A stretch of DNA of 5,561 bases from Candidatus Symbiothrix sp. (GTDB lineage: Bacteria; Bacteroidota; Bacteroidia; Bacteroidales; Azobacteroidaceae), in the NCBI GenBank assembly GCA_031284765.1, contig JAITXK010000194.1:1-5561 (forward strand), in the 5' to 3' direction. The position numbers and the translations under genes are program-made. Below, in pieces: positions 1 through 5,515 of this stretch. The notes under the pieces are model-generated. The model was not told the origin of the DNA. It ran no database searches and saw only the letters and a program-made list of their open reading frames with translations. Positions within the stretch are counted from its first letter, which is position 1. Every line of letters starts with the position of its first letter.

Positions 1-624
1 GTGGAAGAAATCTTCAAAATGGGCGATGAAAATGAATCCGAACAAGACCTTTTTGATGAAGATTATTTGGCAAAAATCAATAAAATCAAACTGCCGAATA
101 CGAAAATCAAATTACTTCAACAACTCTTGGCAAAAGTGATAGGTGAAATAAAAAAGGTCAATAAAGTAAAAGGCGTTGACTTTTCAAAAAAGATGCAATC
201 GTTAGTAGAGCGGTATAATCAACGTGACGAGAGCGATGTTTTACGCAGCGAAGTTTACGAAGAAATGGCGGAACAACTCACCAACTTGATTTGGGAAGTC
301 CGCAAAGAATTTTCGGCAGGCGATGAATTAGGTATTGACTTTGAAGAAAAAGCCTTTTACGATATTCTGAAAGAACTCTGCCTAAAATACGATTTCAAGT
401 ATCCGGACGATAAAATGATAGAACTTGCCAAGGCAGTGAAAGAATTAGTCGATTCACAAACGAAATTTCCAGACTGGAGTAAACGCGAAGACATCAAGTC
501 ATCGTTGAAAGTCGGCTTGATTTTGCTGTTGGACGAATTTGGTTACCCTCCGGTAGAACGCGACGAAGTGTATGTTGAGATTTTTGACCAAGCAGAGAAT
601 TTCAAAAAGAATAGGACAGCATGA
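1..624 (+). CDS. hsdR: Type I restriction endonuclease R subunit, C-terminal fragment
   Basis: This is the last ~207 residues of a type I restriction-modification motor/nuclease subunit, which cuts unmodified foreign DNA after ATP-driven translocation. HsdR proteins are usually about 800-1100 residues, so the nuclease and helicase domains lie outside the window. What is visible matches the helical C-terminal domain (DUF3387 family): an N-KIKLLQQLL helix near residue 33, the characteristic FEEKAFYDIL segment near 115-124, and the closing DWSKRED...LLLDEFGYPP block near 158-184. The segment is rich in Lys and Glu and predicted helical. The GTG at base 1 is most likely an internal Val codon, not a start, because the frame is open to the edge. 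The hsdM and hsdS partners are not visible. The gene ends about 100 bases from the 3' end of a tRNA-Leu gene. Family assignment is confident; whether the full gene is intact cannot be seen. Confidence 0.87.
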   Translation: MEEIFKMGDENESEQDLFDEDYLAKINKIKLPNTKIKLLQQLLAKVIGEIKKVNKVKGVDFSKKMQSLVERYNQRDESDVLRSEVYEEMAEQLTNLIWEVRKEFSAGDELGIDFEEKAFYDILKELCLKYDFKYPDDKMIELAKAVKELVDSQTKFPDWSKREDIKSSLKVGLILLLDEFGYPPVERDEVYVEIFDQAENFKKNRTA

Positions 625-659
625 GTTTTTCTTTGGGAACAATTTGAGACCAAAAACTC
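623..659 (+). other. A/T-rich inverted repeat overlapping the hsdR stop
   Basis: Eight-base arms GAGTTTTT (623-630) and AAAAACTC (652-659) are separated by 21 bases; the left arm overlaps the hsdR TGA. An RNA hairpin is possible at the end of the hsdR message, but no T-run follows the right arm on either strand, so this is not a standard intrinsic terminator. It may be only a weak 3'-end stabilising structure or chance. Confidence 0.3.
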
Positions 660-675
660 GCCAAAAACACAAAAG

Positions 676-716
676 AAAAAACGTCAGTAATCCAACTTGT
701 TGATTATTAACGTTTT
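676..716 (-). terminator. Probable intrinsic terminator of tRNA-Leu
   Basis: Reading the minus strand, arms AAAACGT and ACGTTTT (710-716 and 678-684) flank an inner stem formed by 699-706 and 688-696 with one bulged base and a very small loop. The structure runs into T6-C-T4 on the minus strand, as expected of a rho-independent terminator. It begins 7 bases past the tRNA 3' end. On the plus strand the trailing T-run is only four bases, so any bidirectional use for hsdR would be weaker. Confidence 0.6.
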
Positions 717-722
717 ATGGAG

Positions 723-806
723 TACCCAGAGCCGGGATCGAACCGGCATGGAAGTGAATCCACTGGTGTTTGAGACCAGCGCGTCTACCAATTCCGCCAT
801 CTGGGC
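723..806 (-). tRNA. tRNA-Leu (anticodon CAA)
   Basis: The minus strand folds into a class II tRNA of 84 nucleotides. The acceptor arms are GCCCAGA and TCTGGGT (one G-U at position 1) followed by discriminator A, the leucine identity base. The D arm contains GGTAGACGC. The anticodon stem CTGGT/ACCAG carries loop CTCAAAC with anticodon CAA at 770-772, reading UUG. A long variable arm with stem TGGA/TCCA follows, typical of Leu and Ser tRNAs. The T arm is GCCGG-TTCGATC-CCGGC. The CCA end is not encoded and must be added after transcription. The 3' end points toward the restriction gene. Confidence 0.97.
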
Positions 807-823
807 TGCTCTTTTAGACGGCA

Positions 824-854
824 CAAAAGTACAAATAGTTTTGGATTTGACAAA
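824..854 (-). promoter_or_regulatory. Promoter of tRNA-Leu (Bacteroidetes type)
   Basis: On the minus strand TTTG (851-854) lies 19 bases before TACTTTTG (824-831), a perfect match to the Bacteroidetes -7 consensus TAnnTTTG. The -7 box sits 17 bases upstream of the mature tRNA 5' end (806), leaving a short leader for RNase P removal. Its -33 box forms one half of a palindrome shared with the aroB promoter. Confidence 0.7.
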
Positions 855-880
855 TAAATTGTGCTTTTTTATTACTTTTG
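846..880 (+). promoter_or_regulatory. Promoter of aroB (Bacteroidetes type)
   Basis: TACTTTTG (873-880) matches the TAnnTTTG -7 consensus exactly. The nearest plausible -33 box is TTTG at 846-849, with a 23-base spacer, which is at the long end. The -7 box is 20 bases before the aroB ATG, so the leader would be about 15 nucleotides. No Shine-Dalgarno sequence precedes the ATG, as is usual in this phylum. Confidence 0.6.
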
Positions 881-900
881 CATCCTAAAAACGCTCACGC

Positions 901-1965
901 ATGAAACAACAAATTATTCGTTGTAACCACATTGACAAAGACTTAAGCAGGGTATTGCGCAATATCACATTCGATGGATTATTTATCGTTACTGATGAAA
1001 ATACGGTGAAAAAATGTTTCCCGCTGATTCAATCTACACCGGAATTGCAATCTGCCAAGCAGATAATCATTCCGGCGGGTGATAACCATAAAAATACCGA
1101 ATCTTTGTCCAAAGTCTGGCAATTTCTTTCCGAAAATGGTGCTAACCGTAAATCACTGCTGATTAACCTCGGCGGAGGGATGCTGACCGATTTAGGTGGA
1201 TTTGCCGCAGCCACTTTCAAACGCGGAATTCGCTTTATCAATATTCCTACAACGCTCTTAGGGGCAGTGGATGCTGCCGTTGGCGGGAAAACCGGCATCA
1301 ATTTCAATGGTTTGAAAAACGAAATCGGCGTTTTTGCTCCTGCCGCCGCTGTACTCATTGATTCTAATTTTTTCAAAACCCTCGACCTTGCCAATTTGCT
1401 TTCCGGCTATGCCGAAATGCTGAAGCATGCGTTGTTGTGCGACGGCAATACCACTCCAAATCCATTGAACGAATTGTTGCGTTTTGACTTGGATTATCCG
1501 GATTATTCCAAATTAAACGATTTATTGTTCCAATCGGTGTTGGTCAAGGAACGGATTGTGGAGGAAGACCCTACCGAACAAGGCATTCGCAAAGCTCTGA
1601 ATCTGGGACACACTTTCGGACATGCTTTTGAAAGTTTTTCGTATGAAGTGCAACGGCCGGCTCTGCATGGCTACGCCGTGGCTTGGGGCATCGTTTGCGA
1701 ACTCTATCTCTCGTTCATTCAATGGGGTTTTGATAAAACGGTTTTGATGCAGATTACCCGCTTTGTCAAAGAAAACTACGGCACGTTTGCCTTCGATTGC
1801 AAGCATTATCAACGTTTATACGAATTGATGCAACACGACAAGAAGAACGAATCGGACAAGATTAATTTTACCCTCCTGAAAGCCGCCGGAGAAATCGAAA
1901 TCAACCAAACGGCAGAAAGGCAGGAAATAGAAGAAACACTGGATTTTTACCGCGAAAATGCGTGA
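901..1965 (+). CDS. aroB: 3-dehydroquinate synthase
   Basis: Cytosolic NAD- and metal-dependent enzyme that converts DAHP to 3-dehydroquinate, step two of the shikimate pathway to aromatic amino acids and chorismate. The 354-residue length is normal for the family. The N-terminal NAD-binding half shows GGGMLTDLGG (91-100) and the strongly conserved PTTLLGAVDAAVGGKTGIN stretch (116-134, with Lys130). The metal-binding half shows Glu172 in GYAEMLKHAL, His237 in LNLGHTFGHAFE and His256 in ALHGYAV, which align with the three metal ligands of E. coli AroB. The active site therefore looks complete. The ATG at 901 is chosen because it follows a good promoter by 20 bases and gives the expected N-terminus. 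The gene appears to stand alone, divergent from tRNA-Leu, and converges on lptB with a 2-base gap and no visible terminator between them. Nothing appears broken. Confidence 0.96.
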   Translation: MKQQIIRCNHIDKDLSRVLRNITFDGLFIVTDENTVKKCFPLIQSTPELQSAKQIIIPAGDNHKNTESLSKVWQFLSENGANRKSLLINLGGGMLTDLGGFAAATFKRGIRFINIPTTLLGAVDAAVGGKTGINFNGLKNEIGVFAPAAAVLIDSNFFKTLDLANLLSGYAEMLKHALLCDGNTTPNPLNELLRFDLDYPDYSKLNDLLFQSVLVKERIVEEDPTEQGIRKALNLGHTFGHAFESFSYEVQRPALHGYAVAWGIVCELYLSFIQWGFDKTVLMQITRFVKENYGTFAFDCKHYQRLYELMQHDKKNESDKINFTLLKAAGEIEINQTAERQEIEETLDFYRENA

Positions 1966-1967
1966 TG

Positions 1968-2711
1968 TTACAGACTTTTGCGCCGCAACTCGAAATCACG
2001 CCCCAAATACTTTTCCCGAACAATCGGATTAGCCGCCAACTCCTCAGCCACGCCTTGGAAAAGGACTTTCCCTTCAAACAGCAAATACGCACGGTCGGTA
2101 ATGCTGAGCGTTTCGTGCACATTGTGGTCGGTAATCAGGATGCCAATATTTTTATGCTTCAGTTTGCCGACAATCTGTTGAATATCTTGCACGGCAATCG
2201 GATCAACCCCGGCAAATGGCTCGTCCAACATGATGAATTTGGGGTCGATAGCCAGACAACGGGCAATCTCCACGCGGCGGCGTTCACCTCCCGACAACTG
2301 GTCGCCCAAGTTCTTCCGGACTTTTTCCAGACCAAATTCGGCTATCAAACTCTCCAATTTTTCTTTTTGATAATCGACCGGATGTTGAGTCATTTCCAAA
2401 ACGGAACGAATATTGTCTTCCACCGACATTTTACGGAAAACAGAAGCTTCCTGCGCCAAGTAACCGATACCGATACGGGCACGCTTATAGACCGGAAATT
2501 TGGTTATTTCCACATCGTTCAGGAATATCTTCCCTTCGTTGGGCGTAACCAAACCCACGGTCATGTAGAAAGTGGTTGTCTTACCCGCGCCGTTCGGCCC
2601 CAGTAAACCCACAATTTCGCCTTGCTTGACATCAATCGAAACGTGGTTTACCACCGTCCGGTTCCGGTATCTTTTTACCAGTTCTTCGGTACGCAGAATC
2701 ATTTGTTCCAT
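1968..2711 (-). CDS. lptB: LPS export ABC transporter ATP-binding protein LptB
   Basis: Cytoplasmic ATPase of the LptB2FG complex, which extracts lipopolysaccharide from the inner membrane and pushes it along the Lpt bridge to the outer membrane. At 247 residues it is the usual size. All nucleotide-binding motifs are present: Walker A GPNGAGKTT (38-46), Q-loop Gln87 in YLAQEASVF, signature LSGGERRR (139-146), Walker B FIMLDEP (159-165, catalytic Glu164), and H-loop His196 in ITDHNV. The LAQEASVFRKMSVEDNI segment and the C-terminal VREKYLGRDFEL tail are LptB hallmarks that separate it from the related LivF/LivG ATPases. The start is taken as the first Met; Met4 is an alternative. No Shine-Dalgarno is visible. 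The start is 22 bases after the stop of the upstream lyase gene and no separate promoter is evident, so cotranscription is inferred. LptF, LptG and LptC are not in the window. Confidence 0.94.
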   Translation of the reverse strand: MEQMILRTEELVKRYRNRTVVNHVSIDVKQGEIVGLLGPNGAGKTTTFYMTVGLVTPNEGKIFLNDVEITKFPVYKRARIGIGYLAQEASVFRKMSVEDNIRSVLEMTQHPVDYQKEKLESLIAEFGLEKVRKNLGDQLSGGERRRVEIARCLAIDPKFIMLDEPFAGVDPIAVQDIQQIVGKLKHKNIGILITDHNVHETLSITDRAYLLFEGKVLFQGVAEELAANPIVREKYLGRDFELRRKSL

Positions 2712-2733
2712 AGTAAATTATTAATGCTTAAAA

Positions 2734-4206
2734 CTACAAGCTGTCGCCAAAATCTTCCTTAAACTTGGCAATCAACTTCTCCGGCCAATCGGAAACAGGT
2801 TCCAAACCTCCCATGAAGAAACGCAACACGGGCGGCTCATATACAAAGCGCAATCCGCCAATCAAGTGCCGGTTTTCGTGCAACCACGTCATGCGGTCTG
2901 CCACATATTTGATTTGCGAAAGCGTAAACACCCGGCGGGGTACAGCCAAACGCAACAATTCCATATCGGCATACGTTTCGTTCCCTTCTTCATCGCGTTG
3001 ATTGGAAACAGAACCGCGTTCCATGCCGCGAATGCCGGAAATCAGGAAGAAAGCCGAAGCCAAAGCGCCCGCCGGATACTGCGTTTGCGGAATATGCGCA
3101 CACATTTTCATGGCATCCACATGCGCCCCAAGCACGCCCGGAGGTGTTACCATCGGAACTCCCTTATCGGTCAACGCATTTACCAGATAAGCGATGTATT
3201 GCGGACTTTGACAAATCATGGTTTCGTCCAAGGTTTCATACAAACCGACGGCCATCGCTTCTATTTCACGAACCGAGATGCCGCCGTAAGTCAAAAAGCC
3301 TTCAAAGAGGGGAACGAGCGCTTCCAATTCGCGATAAATCTTCAATTCATCGGTACAAATACCACCGCCGCGGGAAGAACTCAACTTGCGGGCGGAGAAA
3401 TAGACGATGTCGGCCAAGCCGGTCATGATGGCAATGACTTCCGCCATGGAAGAATCGGCAAATTCCGGTTCGCGCTGCAACACCAGATAAGCGTTTTCAC
3501 CCAATAAACTGGCATCCAATACGAGGCGAATACCGTATTTATCGGCAATTTTGCGAACGCCGCGCAGGTTCTGAATCGAGAACGGTTGCCCGCCAATAAG
3601 GTTGGTCGAGGCTTCCATGCGGATAAACGGAATGTTTTCTACGCCGGTTTCCTTGATCACTTCTTCCAATTTTTCAAGATTCATATTCCCTTTGAACGGA
3701 TGGGAAGAGGCGATATTATAAGCCTCATCATACAGCAATTCGACAATTCGTCCGCCGTATTGAGTGATGTGTGCCAAAGCCGTTGTAAAGTGATAATTCA
3801 TCGGAATCAAGTCGCCTTTTTTCTTGATATAGGCGCTTGCCAAAATGTTTTCGGCAGCCCGTCCCTGATGCACCGGCAAAAGATATTTTTTCTTCAACAC
3901 ATCTTCCACCGCCTGTTGCAGACGGACAAAGCTTTGCGAACCGGCATACGCATCATCGGCATGCATCATGGCCGAAACTTGCATGTCGCTCATGGCATTG
4001 GTGCCGCTGTCGGTAAGCATATCCAGAAAAACATCTTGGGTACTTAAGCGGAAAGTATTGAATCCGCCTTCTTTCAGGGCTTCCAAACGGCGCTCGATGG
4101 GAACAAGATGCAGCTTTTGTACCACACGGACTTTGTGCAATTCCAACGGGATATTTTCTCCACTATAGAATTTAATTTTTACAGAATTTTCTTTACTCAT
4201 AAACAT
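2734..4206 (-). CDS. Tryptophanase/tyrosine phenol-lyase family PLP-dependent lyase
   Basis: Fold-type I PLP enzyme of the beta-eliminating lyase family, whose known members split tyrosine to phenol, or tryptophan to indole, with pyruvate and ammonia. It is 490 residues, longer than the usual ~456-471, with about 20 extra residues at the C-terminus. Conserved elements: LLTDSGTNAMSD (64-74), DDAYAGS with Tyr87, HQGR (113-116), Asn202 before GGQP, Asp231 for the PLP ring nitrogen, and Lys274 in SARK for the Schiff base. By alignment to recalled Citrobacter TPL, Thr141, Arg397 (MERG), Arg419 and Phe463 correspond to T124, R381, R404 and F448, so the pocket resembles tyrosine phenol-lyase rather than tryptophanase. 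Odd: Leu234 replaces the Arg that contacts PLP O3', and Asp85 and Arg279 replace cation-site Glu69 and Asn262. The product is therefore uncertain. Met3 (4200) is an equally likely start. lptB follows after 22 bases. Confidence 0.88.
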   Translation of the reverse strand: MFMSKENSVKIKFYSGENIPLELHKVRVVQKLHLVPIERRLEALKEGGFNTFRLSTQDVFLDMLTDSGTNAMSDMQVSAMMHADDAYAGSQSFVRLQQAVEDVLKKKYLLPVHQGRAAENILASAYIKKKGDLIPMNYHFTTALAHITQYGGRIVELLYDEAYNIASSHPFKGNMNLEKLEEVIKETGVENIPFIRMEASTNLIGGQPFSIQNLRGVRKIADKYGIRLVLDASLLGENAYLVLQREPEFADSSMAEVIAIMTGLADIVYFSARKLSSSRGGGICTDELKIYRELEALVPLFEGFLTYGGISVREIEAMAVGLYETLDETMICQSPQYIAYLVNALTDKGVPMVTPPGVLGAHVDAMKMCAHIPQTQYPAGALASAFFLISGIRGMERGSVSNQRDEEGNETYADMELLRLAVPRRVFTLSQIKYVADRMTWLHENRHLIGGLRFVYEPPVLRFFMGGLEPVSDWPEKLIAKFKEDFGDSL

Positions 4207-4233
4207 GTCGTTTTTATATCAATTTAATGGGGG

Positions 4234-4241
4234 CAAAAGTA
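4234..4241 (-). promoter_or_regulatory. Probable -7 box of the lyase (and lptB) promoter
   Basis: On the minus strand TACTTTTG matches TAnnTTTG exactly, 27 bases before the first ATG of the lyase. No clean TTG/TTTG box lies 17-23 bases upstream, so the -33 element is weak or unusual and activator dependence is possible. The leader would be only about 25 bases, leaving no room for a TnaC-like leader peptide. Confidence 0.55.
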
Positions 4242-4287
4242 CGAAAAACATTGTTCACACTAAAACATTTATATCATTTTTTTATTT

Positions 4288-4311
4288 GCAAAATTTCGGA
4301 TCAAAATTTGC
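4288..4311. promoter_or_regulatory. Imperfect dyad, candidate operator
   Basis: Arms GCAAAATTT (4288-4296) and AAAATTTGC (4303-4311) pair at 8 of 9 positions around a 6-base centre. CAAAATTT also occurs as a direct repeat at 4289 and 4302. The right arm covers the -33 TTTG of the DUF554 gene promoter, so a bound protein could block it, and the site lies upstream of the divergent lyase promoter. The A/T-rich setting makes chance similarity possible. Confidence 0.35.
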
Positions 4312-4338
4312 GTACTCCGCTGGTTTTGTTTAATATTG
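4307..4338 (+). promoter_or_regulatory. Promoter of the DUF554 gene
   Basis: TTTG (4307-4310) is followed after 20 bases by TAATATTG (4331-4338), one mismatch from TAnnTTTG. The -7 box ends 19 bases before the ATG at 4358, giving a short A-rich leader without a Shine-Dalgarno sequence. Confidence 0.6.
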
Positions 4339-4357
4339 CACCCTTAAAATAGAAAAT

Positions 4358-5050
4358 ATGGTTGGAACATTGGTGAATACAGCGGCCATTGTGGCTGGAA
4401 GCAGTATCGGGTTGCTATTCAAAAAAAGCTTACCGGAAAAATATGAAACGATTTACTTTCAGGCAGTAGGTCTGTTTACCTTGTTGTTGGGCATGAAAAT
4501 GTCTTTGGGCATTGCTTCGCCCTTATTGGTAATACTCAGTCTGGTGTTGGGCGGATTTGCCGGCATGAAAATGAAATTGGATGAACGGACAGACCAACTC
4601 GGCGAAATCATCAAAGCCAAGACCCACTCGAAGAACGACCGCTTTACCGAAGGCTTGACAACGGCTTTTCTGCTCTTCTGCATGGGTTCGATGACGATTG
4701 TCGGCGCCATCGAAGAAGGTTTTGGAAAAACGTCCGATTTACTGCTTACCAAATCCATTTTAGACTTTTTTTCAGCCATCATGTTGGCGGCGGGATTGGG
4801 CATCGGCGTGCTTTTTTCGTCCGTCCTCTTGTTGCTGTTTCAAGGCGGAATCACGTTGCTGGTATCTATCGTGGGGAAAGACATTCCTGCGGAAATTATT
4901 TCCGAGATAACGGTGGTGGGCGGCATCATTCTGATGGGATTGAGTTTCAATTTATTGAAAATAAAAAAAATAGAAATTATTAACTTGCTGCCGGCTTTGG
5001 TGCTGATTGGTCTGTTTGTTTGGATAAAGCTGCATTCCGGTTGGAATTAA
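4358..5050 (+). CDS. DUF554 family integral membrane protein (YqgA/YdfK type)
   Basis: Inner-membrane protein of the DUF554 family; the E. coli member YqgA is of similar length (about 235 residues against 230 here). No biochemical function is established for the family to my knowledge, although transport has been suggested. The sequence starts directly with a hydrophobic helix, MVGTLVNTAAIVAGSSIG, as is typical. Further hydrophobic segments lie near 32-49, 53-72, 98-117, 134-155, 156-172, 181-199 and 207-224, about seven to eight in all. A charged cytoplasmic-looking loop lies near 71-97. The family signature FCMGSMTIVGAIEEGF (107-122) is intact. The ATG at 4358 is supported by the promoter just upstream and by the conserved N-terminus. 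The gene stands alone, divergent from the lyase, and its message probably ends at the terminator at 5179-5209, after running through a cluster of small hairpins. Confidence 0.9.
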   Translation: MVGTLVNTAAIVAGSSIGLLFKKSLPEKYETIYFQAVGLFTLLLGMKMSLGIASPLLVILSLVLGGFAGMKMKLDERTDQLGEIIKAKTHSKNDRFTEGLTTAFLLFCMGSMTIVGAIEEGFGKTSDLLLTKSILDFFSAIMLAAGLGIGVLFSSVLLLLFQGGITLLVSIVGKDIPAEIISEITVVGGIILMGLSFNLLKIKKIEIINLLPALVLIGLFVWIKLHSGWN

Positions 5051-5067
5051 CGTTGAAAGTTGTTCAT

Positions 5068-5173
5068 GCCCGTAGGGGCGATTGATGTTTATTACATGCT
5101 CTTGTAGAGCGCGCAACTATATTAAGCAGTAGCCTGAGGCTACCCCCGTTCGGACGAGGTTCCACCTCGTTCG
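5068..5173. repeat. Cluster of four short palindromes, REP-like
   Basis: Between the DUF554 gene and its terminator lie four small hairpins: GCCC/GGGC (5068-5079, 4-base loop), GCTCT-TGT-AGAGC (5098-5110), GTAGCC-TGA-GGCTAC (5129-5143) and ACGAGGT-TCC-ACCTCGT (5154-5170, extendable to 5151-5173 with one G-T pair). The last three have 3-base loops. The fourth shares its 11-base core AGGTTCCACCT with the terminator hairpin that follows. The layout resembles repetitive extragenic palindrome clusters, but no transposase is in the window and copies elsewhere cannot be checked here. Confidence 0.55.
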
Positions 5174-5178
5174 CTTTA

Positions 5179-5209
5179 TTAGTGCAGGTTCCACCTGCAC
5201 TAATTTTTT
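5179..5209 (+). terminator. Strong intrinsic terminator after the DUF554 gene
   Basis: A perfect 11-bp stem, TTAGTGCAGGT (5179-5189) and ACCTGCACTAA (5193-5203), with loop TCC, is followed directly by six T residues (5204-5209). It lies 128 bases after the DUF554 gene stop. There is no T-run on the opposite strand, so it acts in the plus direction only. Its core AGGTTCCACCT duplicates that of the preceding hairpin. Confidence 0.85.
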
Positions 5210-5406
5210 AGCAGTAAAGGTAGCGGAAGGTCCGCCACCCTCCGCGCACCCTCGGCGGCGCTTTCGGGAACTTCCGAAGGGGTGGCCGCGCCCTCGATAT
5301 TGCCGGCGGGAACTTCCGCTTCCCTGCTCGATCCCTCGGCGCGAGTGGCGGAAACTCCCGAAAGCTCCGCCGAGCCTTCGGCTTCATCGGCGGGGGAAAT
5401 TTCGAC
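5203..5406 (-). repeat. Degenerate 42-bp tandem repeats in a G+C-rich block
   Basis: Read on the minus strand, units start at 5406 (45 bp), 5361, 5319 and 5277 (42 bp each), and a diverging partial unit runs 5235-5203. Each carries a GAAGTTCCC-like imperfect palindrome near its start and, in the four full units, a GCCGAGGG-like block about 24 bases later. Hand count gives 68% G+C for 5221-5400, far above the flanks. One minus frame (ATG 5418, stop TAG 5200, 72 codons) translates the units as 14-15 residue repeats such as AEVPAGNIEGAATP and SEVPESAAEGARRV, but other frames are also open, there is no recognisable promoter, and the stop lies inside the terminator stem. Coding status is therefore undecided; the repeat itself is seen directly. 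Confidence 0.75.
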
Positions 5407-5433
5407 AACAATAAGCATCTTATTCTATATGTA

Positions 5434-5463
5434 TTGCTGTTTGTAAAAGATGTCGTATCTTTG
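5434..5463 (+). promoter_or_regulatory. Promoter of the gene at the right edge
   Basis: TTG (5434-5436) is followed after 19 bases by TATCTTTG (5456-5463), an exact match to TAnnTTTG. It lies just beyond the G+C-rich repeat block and 52 bases before the ATG at 5516, so the leader would be about 45-50 bases. Confidence 0.65.
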
Positions 5464-5515
5464 CGATGAAATGTTGGCACAATAGCATTTACTACACCAA
5501 TAATATTCAACCATC

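Noticed and set aside
697..888. Plus-strand 63-codon ORF
   Set aside because: It lies across the tRNA-Leu gene and the divergent promoters.
1962..2606. Plus-strand 214-codon ORF opposite lptB
   Set aside because: Antisense shadow of a complete, well-conserved lptB; the translation resembles no family I recognise.
2866..3507. Plus-strand 213-codon ORF opposite the lyase
   Set aside because: Antisense shadow of the conserved lyase; composition rich in His, Arg and Gln without any family motif.
4207..4233. TnaC-like leader peptide controlling the lyase
   Set aside because: The interval between the -7 box and the start codon is under 30 bases and contains no short ORF with a Trp codon.
5068..5209. 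CRISPR array
   Set aside because: The hairpins differ in sequence and spacing and there are no repeated direct repeats with unique spacers, nor any cas gene.
5200..5418. Minus-strand 72-codon ORF of 14-residue repeats as a confirmed gene
   Set aside because: The repeat period is a multiple of three and G+C-rich, so several frames stay open by composition. No TAnnTTTG promoter precedes it and its stop lies in the terminator stem. It is recorded as a repeat, with coding left open.
5208..5510. Minus-strand 100-codon ORF with KFPP-type repeats
   Set aside because: It is the same 42-bp repeat read in another frame, and its N-terminal part overlaps the promoter of the right-edge gene on the opposite strand.
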